Assembly (NCBI GenBank): GCA_033032175.1
Contig: CM065312.1
Location: 9,858,001-9,922,000, forward strand
Reading direction: 5' to 3'
Length of the DNA: 64,000 nt
From: Saturnia japonica
Lineage: Eukaryota > Arthropoda > Insecta > Lepidoptera > Saturniidae
A model generated the notes under the pieces. That model did no database searches, was not told the DNA's origin, and worked only from the letters and a program-made list of their open reading frames with translations. This document shows, piece by piece, positions 24,961 to 36,868 of the stretch; the stretch's first letter is position 1; each line of letters begins with the position of its first letter. The translations under genes and the position numbers were made by a program.

Positions 24961-25040
24961 GCGTGCCCTAAGGGCACAAGGGTGTGTGTGAGGCACCCGG
25001 GTGCACAGTTGTAGGGGGCGCAAGCCGACCGCTATGAGTC
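24961..25040 (+). repeat. possible end of a hAT element
   Basis: CAGGGCTGTCTTTACC followed by a run of G/C-rich GGGCACAAGGG and GCACCCGGGTGC has the look of one hAT-superfamily terminus. No inverted partner was found in the next few kilobases and no target duplication could be set, so the element is truncated or the match is misleading. Confidence 0.35.
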
Positions 25041-26960
25041 TTAAAATAGGTATCCACTAGTCTACTACAACAACAAACCTGACTAACACTGTAGTCCACG
25101 CAAGTAGAGCTGCGAGCACAGTTAGTTAATTAAATAAAAATATAGGCGCCAATAATAATATATCAATCATGGTATCGTTTAGTAAAGACACCGCATGTTG
25201 CTTTCGACACGTGTCATACCGCTCACTCTCGCAATGCGCAAGTCAATTTTATTCAGCTTTTTAGTACTATTAAAATTAAATAAAAAATATATCTCTCTAA
25301 TTACTCGAAGTATTGTCGATACACTGTTCTCATTTTGATGAAAGTTCATAGATGCCTTTGCTATACAAATCCTTAGGACGGGAATCGATGAACTCTTTAA
25401 AGGCATTTTTACCTTGCTATCGAATTTGAAATTTTTCCCCTGCAAAAAATTACCAATCGGTCAAGATTCAAGTTATTAGAAACTAATTTAGTTTTGAGAC
25501 GTTCCGTCGTGCGGTGTATTGAAAAACTTGGCCATTATAAGTATAGAATCAAAAGTTGTTAGAAATCAGAAACCCGAAAAATGGAAAAGAGCGCAGGAGG
25601 GGTGCGCTTGCACGATAACTTTCGCACCCCGGCGCGGAATGTGCTCAAGAAGGCCAGGACAACAAGTTGAAAAGCCTAACTTAAATGCTACTGGACTTTC
25701 AGCATATGCGAACGAAATACAAAATAATAAAATGCGTCAACCCACCATGACGTATCCCCAACTCGTGTATGACAGCGTGGACTTGCACAAATATACTCTC
25801 ACTCTGTGGAGATCAAACCAGACCTTCTCTCTCCCACACCCTGCACGATTGCTCTATCTAGACTTGCCCGTTGCCGGACTGTAGTTCTTAAGACTGTGTT
25901 ATTAAATACCTACTAAAATCATTTTACTGTATAGCTGATTTTAGTAAAAAATAGCTTTTTCATTCTTCTTAATTTCATTGTAATTTTTTTACACAACAAA
26001 TTTTTATAGGAGCAACATCGAAATAACAAAACGAAAATTCTTCTATGTGTTCTGGGAATAATTAAATATATAGGATCGTATCTTTTTTGTAGTACAGTCC
26101 AAATACAGATATATCACTTCACGTTACTCGATGTCGTGAGAAGGACGAGGACCGTAACCAAATATAAGACAAAGAGAACTTATTAAAGTGAAAACTTCTT
26201 TGTCGCATTGTGATTCGAAACTCGACGAAACGAAAAAGCGACACTTACAAGATAAACACTTATATATCTACGACCATGATCGACGTCAAATTAGCCTAGC
26301 GGCGTGACTACCAGATTTGTACGTACGCACTGTTTTATGAACAGGGCGAGTGGTCGATTGCTGAAGTACCGCTGAATTAGGATTTTTAAAGAGATATTTT
26401 TATGTTATCCGAAAGTTTCACTTCTACCGCGTGTGAACTGCACACATGTTTTTTTTTTGCTTCATGTCGAGATGGAGGTTACCTAAAAACGATAAAATAC
26501 AATTTTCAATTGACTACTTGACTCATATCAAATGGCGCAATAAATAAATATTTTCTGTAGAAATCAATGCTTATTGATTTCATATATTAAAAGTGTAAGA
26601 TGGCTACATACTTTCAATTTAAAAATTATTTATTTTACTTTTAATTTTGGACTCTGAAAACGCTTTCGGCCGTGTTGTGACGTCTTAGGACTCTAACTAA
26701 ATTTCATGTTGGATCTTATACGAGTGAAACTCGCTATGTAGTCTGTGCTATGACATTGACATTTTTTACATAAATAGTATCAAGATTTTTACAATGATGA
26801 ACGTTTGCTAAATGTCAAATATTTGTTTTCGACCCGTATGACGTCACAGCAGAGATAATAATTATAATGTAAATGTTGTGTATGTAGCACAACACTATTT
26901 ACTATTTTGTTGTAAGTCTTTATTATGTACTTATAATAACATATTAGTACATCTAAATGT
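25041..26960. other. no gene recognised
   Basis: A 121-codon frame at 25519-25884 (plus) and an 88-codon frame at 25179-25445 (minus) have no recognisable domain. The first crosses a GC-richer patch (25600-25660) and could be transposon-derived. The remainder is plain AT-rich sequence. Confidence 0.35.
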
Positions 26961-26970
26961 TGTAAAATTA

Positions 26971-27684
26971 CTATAAATATTGGATGCCATCCAAATCACC
27001 GCCAGAAGGAAAAGTACCAAGAAGGCTGACCACATTAACTCGTTGTATAGCAACGCTTATTCGTTGACTGAGGTATTGGCCAGCCCTCTGGTCTCGAGAT
27101 GTGTCGACCAGTCGACCTGCGAGTTCCTTAAAAAGGCTGCGTGCACCTGGTCCCCATGGACCCAGGATTTCGATCCCAAAGGACACAAATATGTAGTCCC
27201 TACCAAGGGATGCATACTTGCGCCGCTTGAGGTCCTCCGCCGAGGCAGCTGCTGCGCCAGCCTTTGAAGAAGTAGCTGGAAGATGGGACGGTGCCAAAGT
27301 ATCTACGCACGTGGCATCCCATACTAAGGACCGGCCCATCTTCCAAGACATGAGCGTCATACCGTCGGGTCTCTTGCCATCGTCACGCACTAAACCGACT
27401 GGTTCCAAGGTTGCTGGCACATTGACAATGGCAAAAGGCTGTCGTAAAACGTCATTGATGCTAGCGTGGTGCGATATACAACCTGCACACTTAGAGCCTA
27501 CCAGGCCATGATGGCCTAGGGGGTCGACTATATCACCGCAGTGGCAGCGATGTGGAGACACCCAAGGTACTCCTAATCGCAAACAAACGGACAGTGTGAA
27601 GATGGTGTTGTCAAGTTTTGTTCCAATATTAGGGGACTGTAATGCTCTTAACCACAGATCAGACTCCCATTTTTTATCAATTTA
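26971..27684 (-). CDS. retroelement polyprotein C-terminus with zinc-binding and endonuclease-like motifs (fragment)
   Basis: One uninterrupted frame of 237 codons plus stop runs from just after an in-frame stop at about 27685 to its own stop at 26971. It has no certain start of its own: the first initiation-like codon at 27582 is TTG. Motifs in order are WLRALQSPNIGTKLD, a zinc-binding-like HCHCGD...LGHHGL..SKCAG segment (one expected Cys is Val), KRPDGMTLMSW with SLVWDATCVDT, a serine/alanine-rich linker, RRKYASLGRDYIF, and RISVAIQRVNVVSLLGTFPS near the end. This arrangement is known from C-terminal parts of LINE-like polyproteins in many metazoans. The PD...D pattern recalls restriction-like endonucleases of R2/NeSL-type elements; that function is inferred. 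No reverse transcriptase was found upstream. Lack of stops suggests a fairly recent insertion. Confidence 0.75.
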
Positions 27685-27689
27685 TATCA

Positions 27690-28590
27690 ATGACTACATG
27701 ACTATAACATATCAAGACTTGTAAGTCTATGATGTTCTTTCTTGTCTATGTCTAAGTATAAGAAAAGTCAGTCGAAGTCGTTTAAAAGTGTATGTAATTA
27801 CAATAAATAACAGACTACTTAAAAAGTTATTGTTGTGTCAATTAACATCCCCAGTAACTCAACGAACTTAAGAACCCACAAATACACAATAGTAGACTAA
27901 TATGGCTGACAGCATTTTCGCCTGTTTATGAAAAGAAAACTTTTAAAACAAAGTTTTGCGGTTTTCTTAGGGCATAAAGTTGTGGTAATAATAATTTAAG
28001 ACCTACTTTACAAAAGAGTCAACGAGTCAATTGTGTATCTAAATAAAACACAGTGCAGTAATTTACGTGATAGCATTACATTTTTTCAATAAATTATACC
28101 ACTCAACTAATTTTCTTCTCATACTTTCACACAAATTTATCCATTTAACCTCGTTGACTTTAATTTTTAAAGTGTATTTTAGAACGCAATATATCAAAGT
28201 ATTGAACAAGGTCGAACGTTAGAACAGATTTATACAGAGCGGGATTTTACTAGAATGACGCCACGGGTCAATTTTTAATATGCCATTGTTAGGATTACTT
28301 CCCCATAAAAGGAACGTCTATACTGTCTTCCCTACCTTTAAAGGGCACCTTTTAAACCGTAATAGGTAGCTTGAATTTACAGAATATTATGTTATTATGG
28401 TACATGTCCTAATACGTAAAAAAGGAAATTGAAATAATAATAAATTAATTAAGATGGAACCCCATACAAGAAAAGTGTTTTTCTTATTATTTATTTTGCT
28501 CTATCGTAAAACCAGTAATACATATTTTAGCGGAAGTGAGGAACAGAGAGTAAAATTCCTCATCCGCCATAGAAAAGGGGAGGATCCTCC
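27690..28590. other. no gene recognised
   Basis: AT-rich up to about 28545, then GC-richer where it runs into the jockey-related block. The 92-codon plus-strand frame at 28454-28732 spans this boundary and is not a gene. Confidence 0.4.
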
Positions 28591-28594
28591 GGCC

Positions 28595-29265
28595 AGATGG
28601 CAGCCGCGAAAGTTGTTAGGACGACTCGCACGAGGGTGCCAAAGTGGCCGGACCTCGGCTCGGGCAGTCGTCGCGTTCGCAAATAAGTCGCGATCTATTC
28701 GAATCCCTACACCTACGATTCGAGCTAACTAAAATATACTCATAGGCACGTTCCCTTCCTCCTGGGAGGAAGGAAGGAAACATGCGTATGTGCATTTAGT
28801 AAACGGAAATGTTTTCGAAACTAACTAGCGCAAAAAAAGAAAAAAAAAAGGTCCCTCACAGAACCTATGTACCTATGTGGTGTGCACGTGTGTGTGTGTT
28901 CATACGTGTGTAATGTTGTGTGTGTTCATACGTGTGTAAAATTGTGTGTGGGTAGCTAAGTGATGCACGTATAGTGTCACTTGTATCGCGCGGGCGGTTG
29001 CCTGACCCAAGGGCTTCACGCCGAGGAAACGGACCTAGGCTTGGGTTACCGCTGGAGAGGGTGGACGTGGGGGTGCGCGGGAGCGAAATTTACCGCCCGT
29101 CCTCTGCGGAGAGAACGGTGGTAACGCGGGCGTGGGCGCTGGCACGCTCTATTTGGAGAGACGGATGAGTAGTATTTATTCGCATTTTCGATGCGATCGT
29201 CTGGGTCGGTAAAAATATTGCGCGGCCGGCGTTTATGCTGGGTGGTGGTGGGTACCGCGACATAA
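28595..29265 (-). repeat. jockey-like element 3' block, copy A
   Basis: About 670 bp aligns with 50480-51100. Shared segments include GACTCGCACGAGGG, CCTACACCTACGATTCGAGC, a perfect hairpin CCTTCCTCC-TG-GGAGGAAGG (28754-28773), GGTCCCTCACAGAACCTATG, GTGTGCACGTGTGT with CATACGTGTGTAATGTTG, and GTCCTCTGCGGAGAGAACGG. In copy B this block follows the stop codon of gag and leads to a poly(A). Here the sequences diverge below about 28595 and no A-tail is seen. The plus-strand frame at 28974-29168 mirrors one at 50836 because both lie in this shared block. Confidence 0.85.
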
Positions 29266-31517
29266 GTAGCTGCTGCTTTAATTAACGGGTTCGCGTGATT
29301 CGACGCGGTGTCGAAATACGATCGTGAGAGCTGTTTAACGTAGGAATGAATCGAAGGAAGTTCCATATCTCTATGGAGATCTTCGCTTCATATATACCTA
29401 GGGGCCCCGGTGAGACGATAAAGAAACCTGTTCTGTATAACTTCCGAACCAACCAAGCGTGAACCGAGTCCAAGCTAAGGATCCTGAATCACATAAACAA
29501 AAAATATTTTTTGGTCAAACTCATGACACAAATATATATGTGGTGGAACGGAATCCTCAGTGCACGACTCCAATACGTAATTTGCCGATATCTTTATGTT
29601 AAAAATAAAAATTGTCACCCTACCTACAGTTGAGATTAAATAGTAACTGCAATTTTTTCCAGCTATATGTTTTTGTTTTTGATGGAGAATACGAAAATAA
29701 TTTACTTATATAAAAATATACACGTGGAAAGTTTTCGTTTGAAATTTGTATTTTCTAAGTTATAACAGAGTGAAAAATAAAGCCATAAAAATTGGTCTCA
29801 ATTTTATGAACATAAAATTATTTTGCCATATGCAAATACAAGCTTAAATCCCATCCTGGATTTGTATCACGTTACACCGACTGTTCAATTAATTTAAGTT
29901 TATACTTGACAGATACCTACCTACGAACATCCCACGCGTAGATAACATTTATGTTCAGATTCGAAATGCATTGAGATTCCGAAGAAAATCAGTAATACTA
30001 AGAAAACATTTATTTTTTGTTACTAAATACCAATGACATTTAAAATATCATTGCTAAATATATGGGATTGTGAATGTATATGGATATAAAAAGGCGAATC
30101 ACTGATGGCAGGTATTTACCAAAGAAAATGGTACCTACATTAATCGCCCTTTTATATAAATTAGTAAAAAGGAAACAGAAACCCCGACTGCAACAAAAAT
30201 ACGACTAAAAAATAAATATATTTTACTATTTTTGATTTTTAATTGATTTCCAGACGTCTTACTTAAATATTAAATAGTCTATCCTTTACATAAATTAATA
30301 AAGTATTTTACTTAGCCGCACCACGCCGATGCCGGCGGCCGTGGATTTGTTTAGATTTCAGAGCAAATCAAAATTAGCAATTCCTTAGTCGCACACTAAA
30401 TGCCATCTATATATTAAACAATGAAGAATTATTATGGTTGGTCGTAAGTTCATAATATTATGCATTTCTACAAAGTGCTTATGTTAACTACCAATAGATG
30501 GCGCGTTATTGCTCATCGATATTAATGTTGAATTTTCTTAATTTCACTAGATGTCACTACATGTAGTTAAGCTAAAGAAAAAATATAATTTCCAGACAAA
30601 TTTTTAAGTTACTTTTTTTAGTTATTCATGTTCATTGGATAATAAATTATAGATCCAAGATTTTTTAAATGTATTATCATTAATGGTATTTGACACTAGC
30701 GTATTATAAATAGCTTTCACATGGAGTAGTCTTAAAATACACAAATGTAAACTAGTTTTAGCCCGTAACTTAGATCTTAGCTAGTCTTAGTCCTAGTCCT
30801 AGTCTTAGCTCCAAATCCTAATTTAATCAATTATTTGAAAATTATAGTTTAATAATTATTATAGTAAATTTGAGGTATGAACACAAAAGCTGAATCGGTG
30901 AATATTAATTAGTGTTTCAGATTAGACTAAGGAAGGGCCCAGACCCCTTAATCATCCCCTTTACGTTCATAGTATTTGATTTATGCTGTAGCAAAGAGAT
31001 ACTCTACAAGTAGTTTTAGCTTATTAATGTAGACCTACTGAAAATAACATCCACCGCGTATTTGTACTCTATTTGTCCCACAACATGTAAGTCACAACCC
31101 AGTGAACATGTTACCCTACTCTATCGTCACACACAAGGCATACGTGAATCGGTGAGTCACAACGTTTTTATGTATACATGACATAAAATTGATGTCATTA
31201 ATGAACTCAAAGTTATGTCCTACTCTGTGACATTAATAATAATAGGTCTATGAATACCTTGAATAAAGATAAATGAAATTTGCGTTTTATATGGAAAAAG
31301 TAAAACGAAAAAAATATGATGAAATTATATTATGATATTGATAAAACACGATCTTTAGTAAGTTAGCAAGATAAAACTGGTGAAGCTAATTGGTATTTGT
31401 AATATATTTTCTTATTTTCTTGTCGAACATTAATAACGTATTGTTTTTGTATATTTTAAAGAAAGTTTGAGATGGTTGTGTCAATACCTATTCATAATCA
31501 CTAAAAGTAGTTTAATT
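29266..31517. other. no gene recognised
   Basis: Short minus-strand frames at 29046-29473 overlap the edge of the jockey-like block and show no reliable gag homology. The rest is AT-rich. A small degenerate TAGTCY hexamer array sits at about 30780-30810. Confidence 0.4.
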
Positions 31518-32550
31518 ACACCGGCCGACAAATGAAAACTTTTTGAACGTTGTTTTGATTTCAGTGAAACGTATCGCTAATTTATAGTATTTTGAACACA
31601 AAAATACCTACATAATTACTCTATCACATCAGGTTTTTTTACAAAAAGGAAAAAGTGTTTATTTTAAAATTTTAAGAAAAAATCAATTATTACATTATAA
31701 ATACATATACATATTTGAAAACTTACAAAGAAAATATCAAGTACAATAATTGCTACAGGGCTATTTAGAATGACATCTTTTACGTTTAGCGATAAAATGA
31801 TGTCTTGGTGTAATTTTTTTATGAGAATCATCAATAATATCACGTTTTTTTTTATACTCATATTACATCCCAATTTTTTGTTCTGACGATGTTGAGCTGA
31901 AATCAGATATTGAACTTGGAACTGTGTGGAATGGGACGTGTAACTGAGGTTACATTTGCGTAGGCTATCTTATTTTTATTTTTAGCATTAAAACCTTTCA
32001 CAATGGTACAGCAAGAATAACAATTATCAATATGATTGGCTTGCGGTCTCCAAATTATGGGTCTACCAAAAGGTAGAGATTGTCTTTTGCGGTATGTCCA
32101 CTGCCTTCATTGTTCAACACAAATAGCTAGTACAAACTAACTGAAGACATTATGTTTTTAGACGTTTTTCAACCACAAATCATTAATTAAATATAAAATA
32201 CCAAAAGTAAAACGTAAACATTTTTTTTTAATAATCACACTGATTTCAGTAAAAAGTTTGTAACCAAAGTAACTATAACGGCTTATTTCCATGTAACGCA
32301 TTTGAAATGAGCGTGTCGCTGTTCCAACTAATATATTTTCTCACGAGAAGTCGCTTGATTCAAGGAGAGAGCGCCAAAACTCAATAATTCAATTTATTTT
32401 TACTGAAAAATCAAAAATAGCGAATATATTAATTTTACTAAAAATCTGATGTGATATGATAAAATTAGGTACGATTTTGTAAACAGCACTACAAAATTAG
32501 TGGAAAAAGTTAATTATATCTTGGACAAGGAAAATCATGTCGGCCGGTGT
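31518..32550. mobile_element. 1-kb DNA transposon with 13-bp terminal inverted repeats, superfamily unknown
   Basis: The left end ACACCGGCCGACA (31518-31530) has a perfect inverted copy TGTCGGCCGGTGT at 32538-32550. Similarity continues weakly inward (ATGAAAACT against ATGATTTTC). GC-rich ends around an AT-rich body make chance unlikely. The interior carries no recognisable transposase; a 69-codon minus-strand frame at 31664-31873 is hydrophobic and unrecognised. Flanking target duplication is not clear, so the superfamily is open. It is probably a non-autonomous derivative. Confidence 0.7.
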
Positions 32551-33194
32551 TATTCATTAGAATTTATATCTAACATTATAATTTACATACATTGAACTTT
32601 TCTATTTTTTAATACCGGATAGTTTCAGTGTAAGTAAAGATTTATCATTTAATCGTAATTTTAATTTTACTACATAATTACATATCCTGAAGTAGTGTAG
32701 AGCTATACCACCAAATCAAAGACACGAGACCCCTGAGGCCTGAGCTACATGGGTCCCCGAAGGGACGCGACATGTATAGAGTGTTTTTAACTATTTTGTA
32801 AAAGTAGTAAAGGAAAATTACCCTTTTCTGGGAAATGCCGCTGTCGGACAAAAAGTCCAAAAAAATTTTTGTTATAAAGACCTTCAGAACTAGCTAGCAA
32901 CACAAGAACTATGTAAATATTTAGCGCCTAATACTTTCGTTTGTTATTATTTTGATAACAAAAATAGAATACATCGTGTTACACATGTAATCATAATTAA
33001 AAAACGATGAAGCTCAATATTCAATAGTTAGTCAATGGTCAAAATGGCGGCAAATGAAAGATTTATAAGTTTCAGAAAAGTAAAGATAAGATAAAATAGA
33101 TCAATATAGTATTCAACTAAAATTCCTATAAAATATTTAATAATCACTATAATAAATATTATCACTTATTATAAAATATCTTATTGATACTAAT
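32551..33194. other. no gene recognised
   Basis: AT-rich, apart from a short GC-richer patch at 32700-32775 covered by an unrecognised 60-codon minus-strand frame. Confidence 0.4.
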
Positions 33195-33320
33195 AATTGA
33201 TACACTACATAACAAGCCTATCTAAGTAAACTTGGAATGTAAAACTATATCTAAATACAAAGTTCATCCAAGTCGTTGGAGCCGTTTCTGAGAAACCAAT
33301 ATTTCCACCAATAATGTTTT
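33195..33320 (-). repeat. repeat F2 fragment
   Basis: The reverse complement contains TATTGGTTTCTCAGAAACGG, CTCCAACGACTTGGATGAAC and a CCAAGTTTACTTAGATAGG block. This matches the copies at 17376 and 54640. Confidence 0.7.
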
Positions 33321-33542
33321 TTTTTTCATTACAAAACGTATGTATGTAAGAATAAATACATACTAATTATTATTATTATTCTAAAATTGGTAACAATGGT
33401 TCGTCATTTGAATATTTTTATCCTTTATTAACCAACAGTCATCTTTGACGTCGTTTTAATTAAAAAATTACAAAATGTATGTGACATTTTTTCTTAATCG
33501 AGAGTCCGCAATTTTTTTGTGTCTAAAATACAATTTTTGCAG

Positions 33543-33850
33543 CGTATGTGCTGTGGATACGGAGTACCTTCATCTTTTGTTGTTGTTACGGCATACATGC
33601 ACGGCAGCGAGGAGCGGGGCGCGAGCAAGCCTTACCCCGCGCACCTGCACGCGCACGACCACGTGCCCTCACCCCGCGAGACGGCTCAACACTCACTCGG
33701 ACGTCTTTGTATTTGGTTCAATAAAACGATTGCTGTTGCAAAGTTTCTTTTTGCTATCAAATCTACTAAAATTAACCAGCCCTACAACCACCTAAGCTAT
33801 CGAAGCAACGAACAGTTGTACGTTAGTAGTAACTATAGAGTAAAGTAATA
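33543..33850 (+). other. candidate exon (unproven)
   Basis: An acceptor-like ATTTTTGCAG ends at 33542. The next 160 bases are unusually GC- and CpG-rich for the region and stay open in all three plus frames past 33700. The longest frame starts MCCGYGVPSSFVVVTAYMHG and contains a histidine-rich HLHAHDH, with a stop at 33846-33848. AATAAA occurs at 33720, so it could instead be a terminal non-coding exon. The product is not recognised and no partner exon was found. Confidence 0.25.
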
Positions 33851-34840
33851 CATTGGAAAGTAGTTACCCTACTGTGAGCCAAGAGGACGCCGGGTACGGT
33901 TCTCGCACCGAATTGACGTTTGTCTAATTTATTGTTATTGTTATTTATCTAAAAAAATATTAAAAGTATGTCTACCTTTCTTGTGAATGTCCAAATCAAT
34001 TAATTTATTGCGATAAATACATACAAATTTTTTTTAATTAACCCCGCCGACGGCCTAGCGTCTGAGGGGGCCTCGCAAAAAAGCATAAATAAATTTCACA
34101 ATGTTATTTAAAGTCTACAGTCGAACAAGTTCGTACGTGACCGTCCCATGTGAGAGATGTTGACGGGGACGAGGTAGCACGACATTAAGTCACTACTGCA
34201 CACTAAAGTAAACAGTATGTTGTCTGGGCAGTGTTCTTGAAATAATGAACTAAAGCCGCTCGGTAGATAAACACGCAATAAGACTGCCCTCTCACTGTAT
34301 TTCTTAGGTTACCTAGTTATATACCTATGTATTCTCAGCCCATAGCTGATACGATTCAGCTGACCCACCGTCCGTCGCGTCGTTCTCACGAAAGGGCTAG
34401 ACGCTAGTTCAGCATATTTAGATTAGTTAGAAGTAAGTTTCGTTTTTAAAAGCAGTCTAGAATCGACATCCAAACGGTACGGTTAATAATATCTTAACTA
34501 AATTAATTTTAGTTTTAGTTTTAAAAAAAAGACTTTGTCGCTCCCCGAAGTTAACTACCTACTTACGTATTTGATAATTCTTTATTCAAATTTCATTATT
34601 ATCTTTTCACCAAAATATATTATTTACTAGAATCTTTGTAAGTTTTAATTTAAGTTATTTCTACTTGGGTTTTATTTTTTAGTTTCAAAAGTGATTGAAT
34701 TGATTTGTAGTAAGAAGCGAATGAAATTTTTTTTAATGAAAATATAGTTTTTTGCTTAATGTTTAATAAACCAAAAATCAATTTTAAATTCTAGGAAGTA
34801 AGTAAAATAATATTTCGTCATTAGTTATAAATTGCGTAAT
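33851..34840. other. no gene recognised
   Basis: Mixed-composition DNA without a supportable frame. A GC-richer segment at 34040-34080 and 34130-34200 may be a transposon edge; no partner copy in the window. Confidence 0.35.
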
Positions 34841-35090
34841 CGCGAGTATTGTGTACTCAAGTTTACCTAGATTTCGTTTCGGCCGTTTGTATGAAAGCGT
34901 TATATTGTTTGCTTTAGTATACAGTGACTTGCGCGCTTACGTCACGCAATTGCACGCGCTTTCCTTCCCCACTACATTACTCGCCCCTGTTGTCGTCTAT
35001 CGTACCTCGTCCCCGCAAACGTCTGTCAAATACATAGGGCGGTCGCACACGAACTTGTACAACTATAGTTATCTATATTAGTTAATACAT
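34841..35090 (+). promoter_or_regulatory. CpG-richer island with CRE-like site
   Basis: This segment includes GCGCTTACGTCACGCAATTG (CRE-like TTACGTCA) flanked by GCGCGC and GCACGCGC. A 76-codon plus frame runs across it but the protein is not recognised. It could be a regulatory island; the evidence is only composition and one site. Confidence 0.25.
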
Positions 35091-35099
35091 GTAATATTT

Positions 35100-36300
35100 T
35101 TTCCAAATTTACTAATAGACATACTATATGAGTATGAAGGAAGGAATCAGTTGATCACGAATATGGCATTATTTTTTTGTTTGCCTGTCTGTTTGTTTGT
35201 ATGTCCGGATTTAAATCAAAAACGGTTTAACCTATTCTTATGTAACTTTGTACACGGGAACCTCATGTCATTTGGTCACTTGATAGCCTATATGAAATTA
35301 ATAAATTTGTATTAATTCACAACCGATTTAGAAAAAATTTAGTATTTTTATGATTTAAAAATATTTTTTATGATTTTTGTACACGGGAATTATGCCATTT
35401 TATGATAAATAAGCTATAGTCCAGTTCGCATGTTGAAAACTGTAAAAAATAGAGATAAGGCTTTTAAAAATACGTGCGATAGCTCATTCGATCCGGAATG
35501 ATGACTAGAAAAATGTATTAAAACCGTTTTTCAGCATATAAAAAATTGCAAAAGTTAAAACAAATAAAGATGGAAAAAAGATGTTTAGTTTTTTGTAAAT
35601 ATATTAATAAAAAAAAAATTAGATAAAGAGGAGGAAATTTACAATAAAAAATTCTCACCGAAACTCTTTATCTAATAAATATAATCGCTGAAAATAGGCC
35701 TCACCGCGTCATTTTCCAGATACGGATGCAGTGTCTAAAGCGAGTAGGTACTTCACATATAGTTTTCTTATTATTATTAATTTTTTTTTTAATAGTGTAC
35801 ATATTTTGAACACTTCAAAGAATTTATTCCCATCGGAAATAAATCTAAAGTGATTTTTTCAATAAGCCAGGCGCTTGTTAATTAACAAAATTTTACCGGA
35901 CCTACAACTTCATTAAAGCTTTTTTGTATAATTTTTTTTTTATATTTTGTTTATTATAATATTTTTAATGTTATTTTATTCTATTATATTTTATTATTTT
36001 ATTTTATTCTCTTATCTTATTTATTATGATATCACCGGTTTTGTATTAAAGAAAGACATTTATTAAGTTCAAATTTTTTTTCCAAGTTTTAGTTTCAAAA
36101 TATTTTGGAAAAAATACTATTTTGTTAATTGTTGACTGATTTTAATGACTTTTTGTACACGGAACGCTTAAGTAATTCCTTAATTGACAAGCTATAACGG
36201 TAGTAAAAATGTTACAAAAAATGAAATCATCCGCTTAGCAATTAGCATCATTCTTTTTATCGTTTTCTTTCTGACTGGGAAATGGAAGAGGCCTCGCAAT
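35100..36300. repeat. AT-rich repeat-like region with hairpin
   Basis: Blocks such as GTCTGTTTGTTTGTATGTCC followed by TCAAAAACGGTTTAACC recall a short match at 44545 (TTTATGTCCGGATTCAACTC). A direct repeat with TTTGTACACGGGAA occurs near 35250 and 35385, and a shorter TTTGTACACGGAA near 36155. A perfect 13-bp inverted pair (35618-35630 with 35664-35676) forms a hairpin. 35925-36035 is low-complexity T/A. No genes. Confidence 0.5.
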
Positions 36301-36868
36301 GCGGAGGTCCCCAACGTCCACATTTGGTCTAGCGCCGCCACTGCTCGTAAACCTTAATCGGTTTTTATTTCATGCTATCAGAATTATGTTACTTTATATT
36401 AGGGGTGGCCAAAGAGTCGGTCTCGGTCGATTTGTCGATTAGGAGAGCTTTCCAAGTCAATCGTTGGAATTTTAGAAAAGTACAATACGATTTTTAACAA
36501 AAAAGAACTACGATTATTTTGAAGAGTTCCCTGGTGTATCTTCGAAGTTATTCTACAATTCGTTCAATGATAATGAAATTAAAATGGAAGCACTCTTGCG
36601 GTATCTCCTATGATATAAAAAAAGAATCATCCAAATCGGTTCATAAACGAAGAAGTTATTACTGAACATCCATACAGAAAAAATACATTCGAATCGAGCA
36701 ACCCCGTCTTTTGTTGAAGTTGATTAAAAAATAACTTTAAAGTAAGCCACAATAAGGGGTTTCGTAAAAAGGATTTGATGTAAATTAAAAAGTAATATAT
36801 GAGCATTATTTTTAGGTATGGCATATTAATCCTTACGAACTAAAGTTACTTCATCATAATAGTACATT

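Noticed and set aside
24961..25720. Complete hAT element from 24961 to the GC-rich patch at 25600-25660
   Set aside because: No inverted copy of the left end or 8-bp duplication could be found at the right side.
25519..25884. 121-codon plus-strand frame considered as a gene
   Set aside because: No recognised domain, no splice or promoter context, average composition; left unannotated.
26980..27511. Two plus-strand frames of 95 and 97 codons
   Set aside because: Antisense shadows of the retroelement C-terminal frame on the minus strand.
28880..28950. CRISPR-like short repeats (GTTCATACGTGTGTAA repeated)
   Set aside because: A GT-rich microsatellite-type duplication in the jockey-like 3' block of a eukaryotic genome; no spacer structure.
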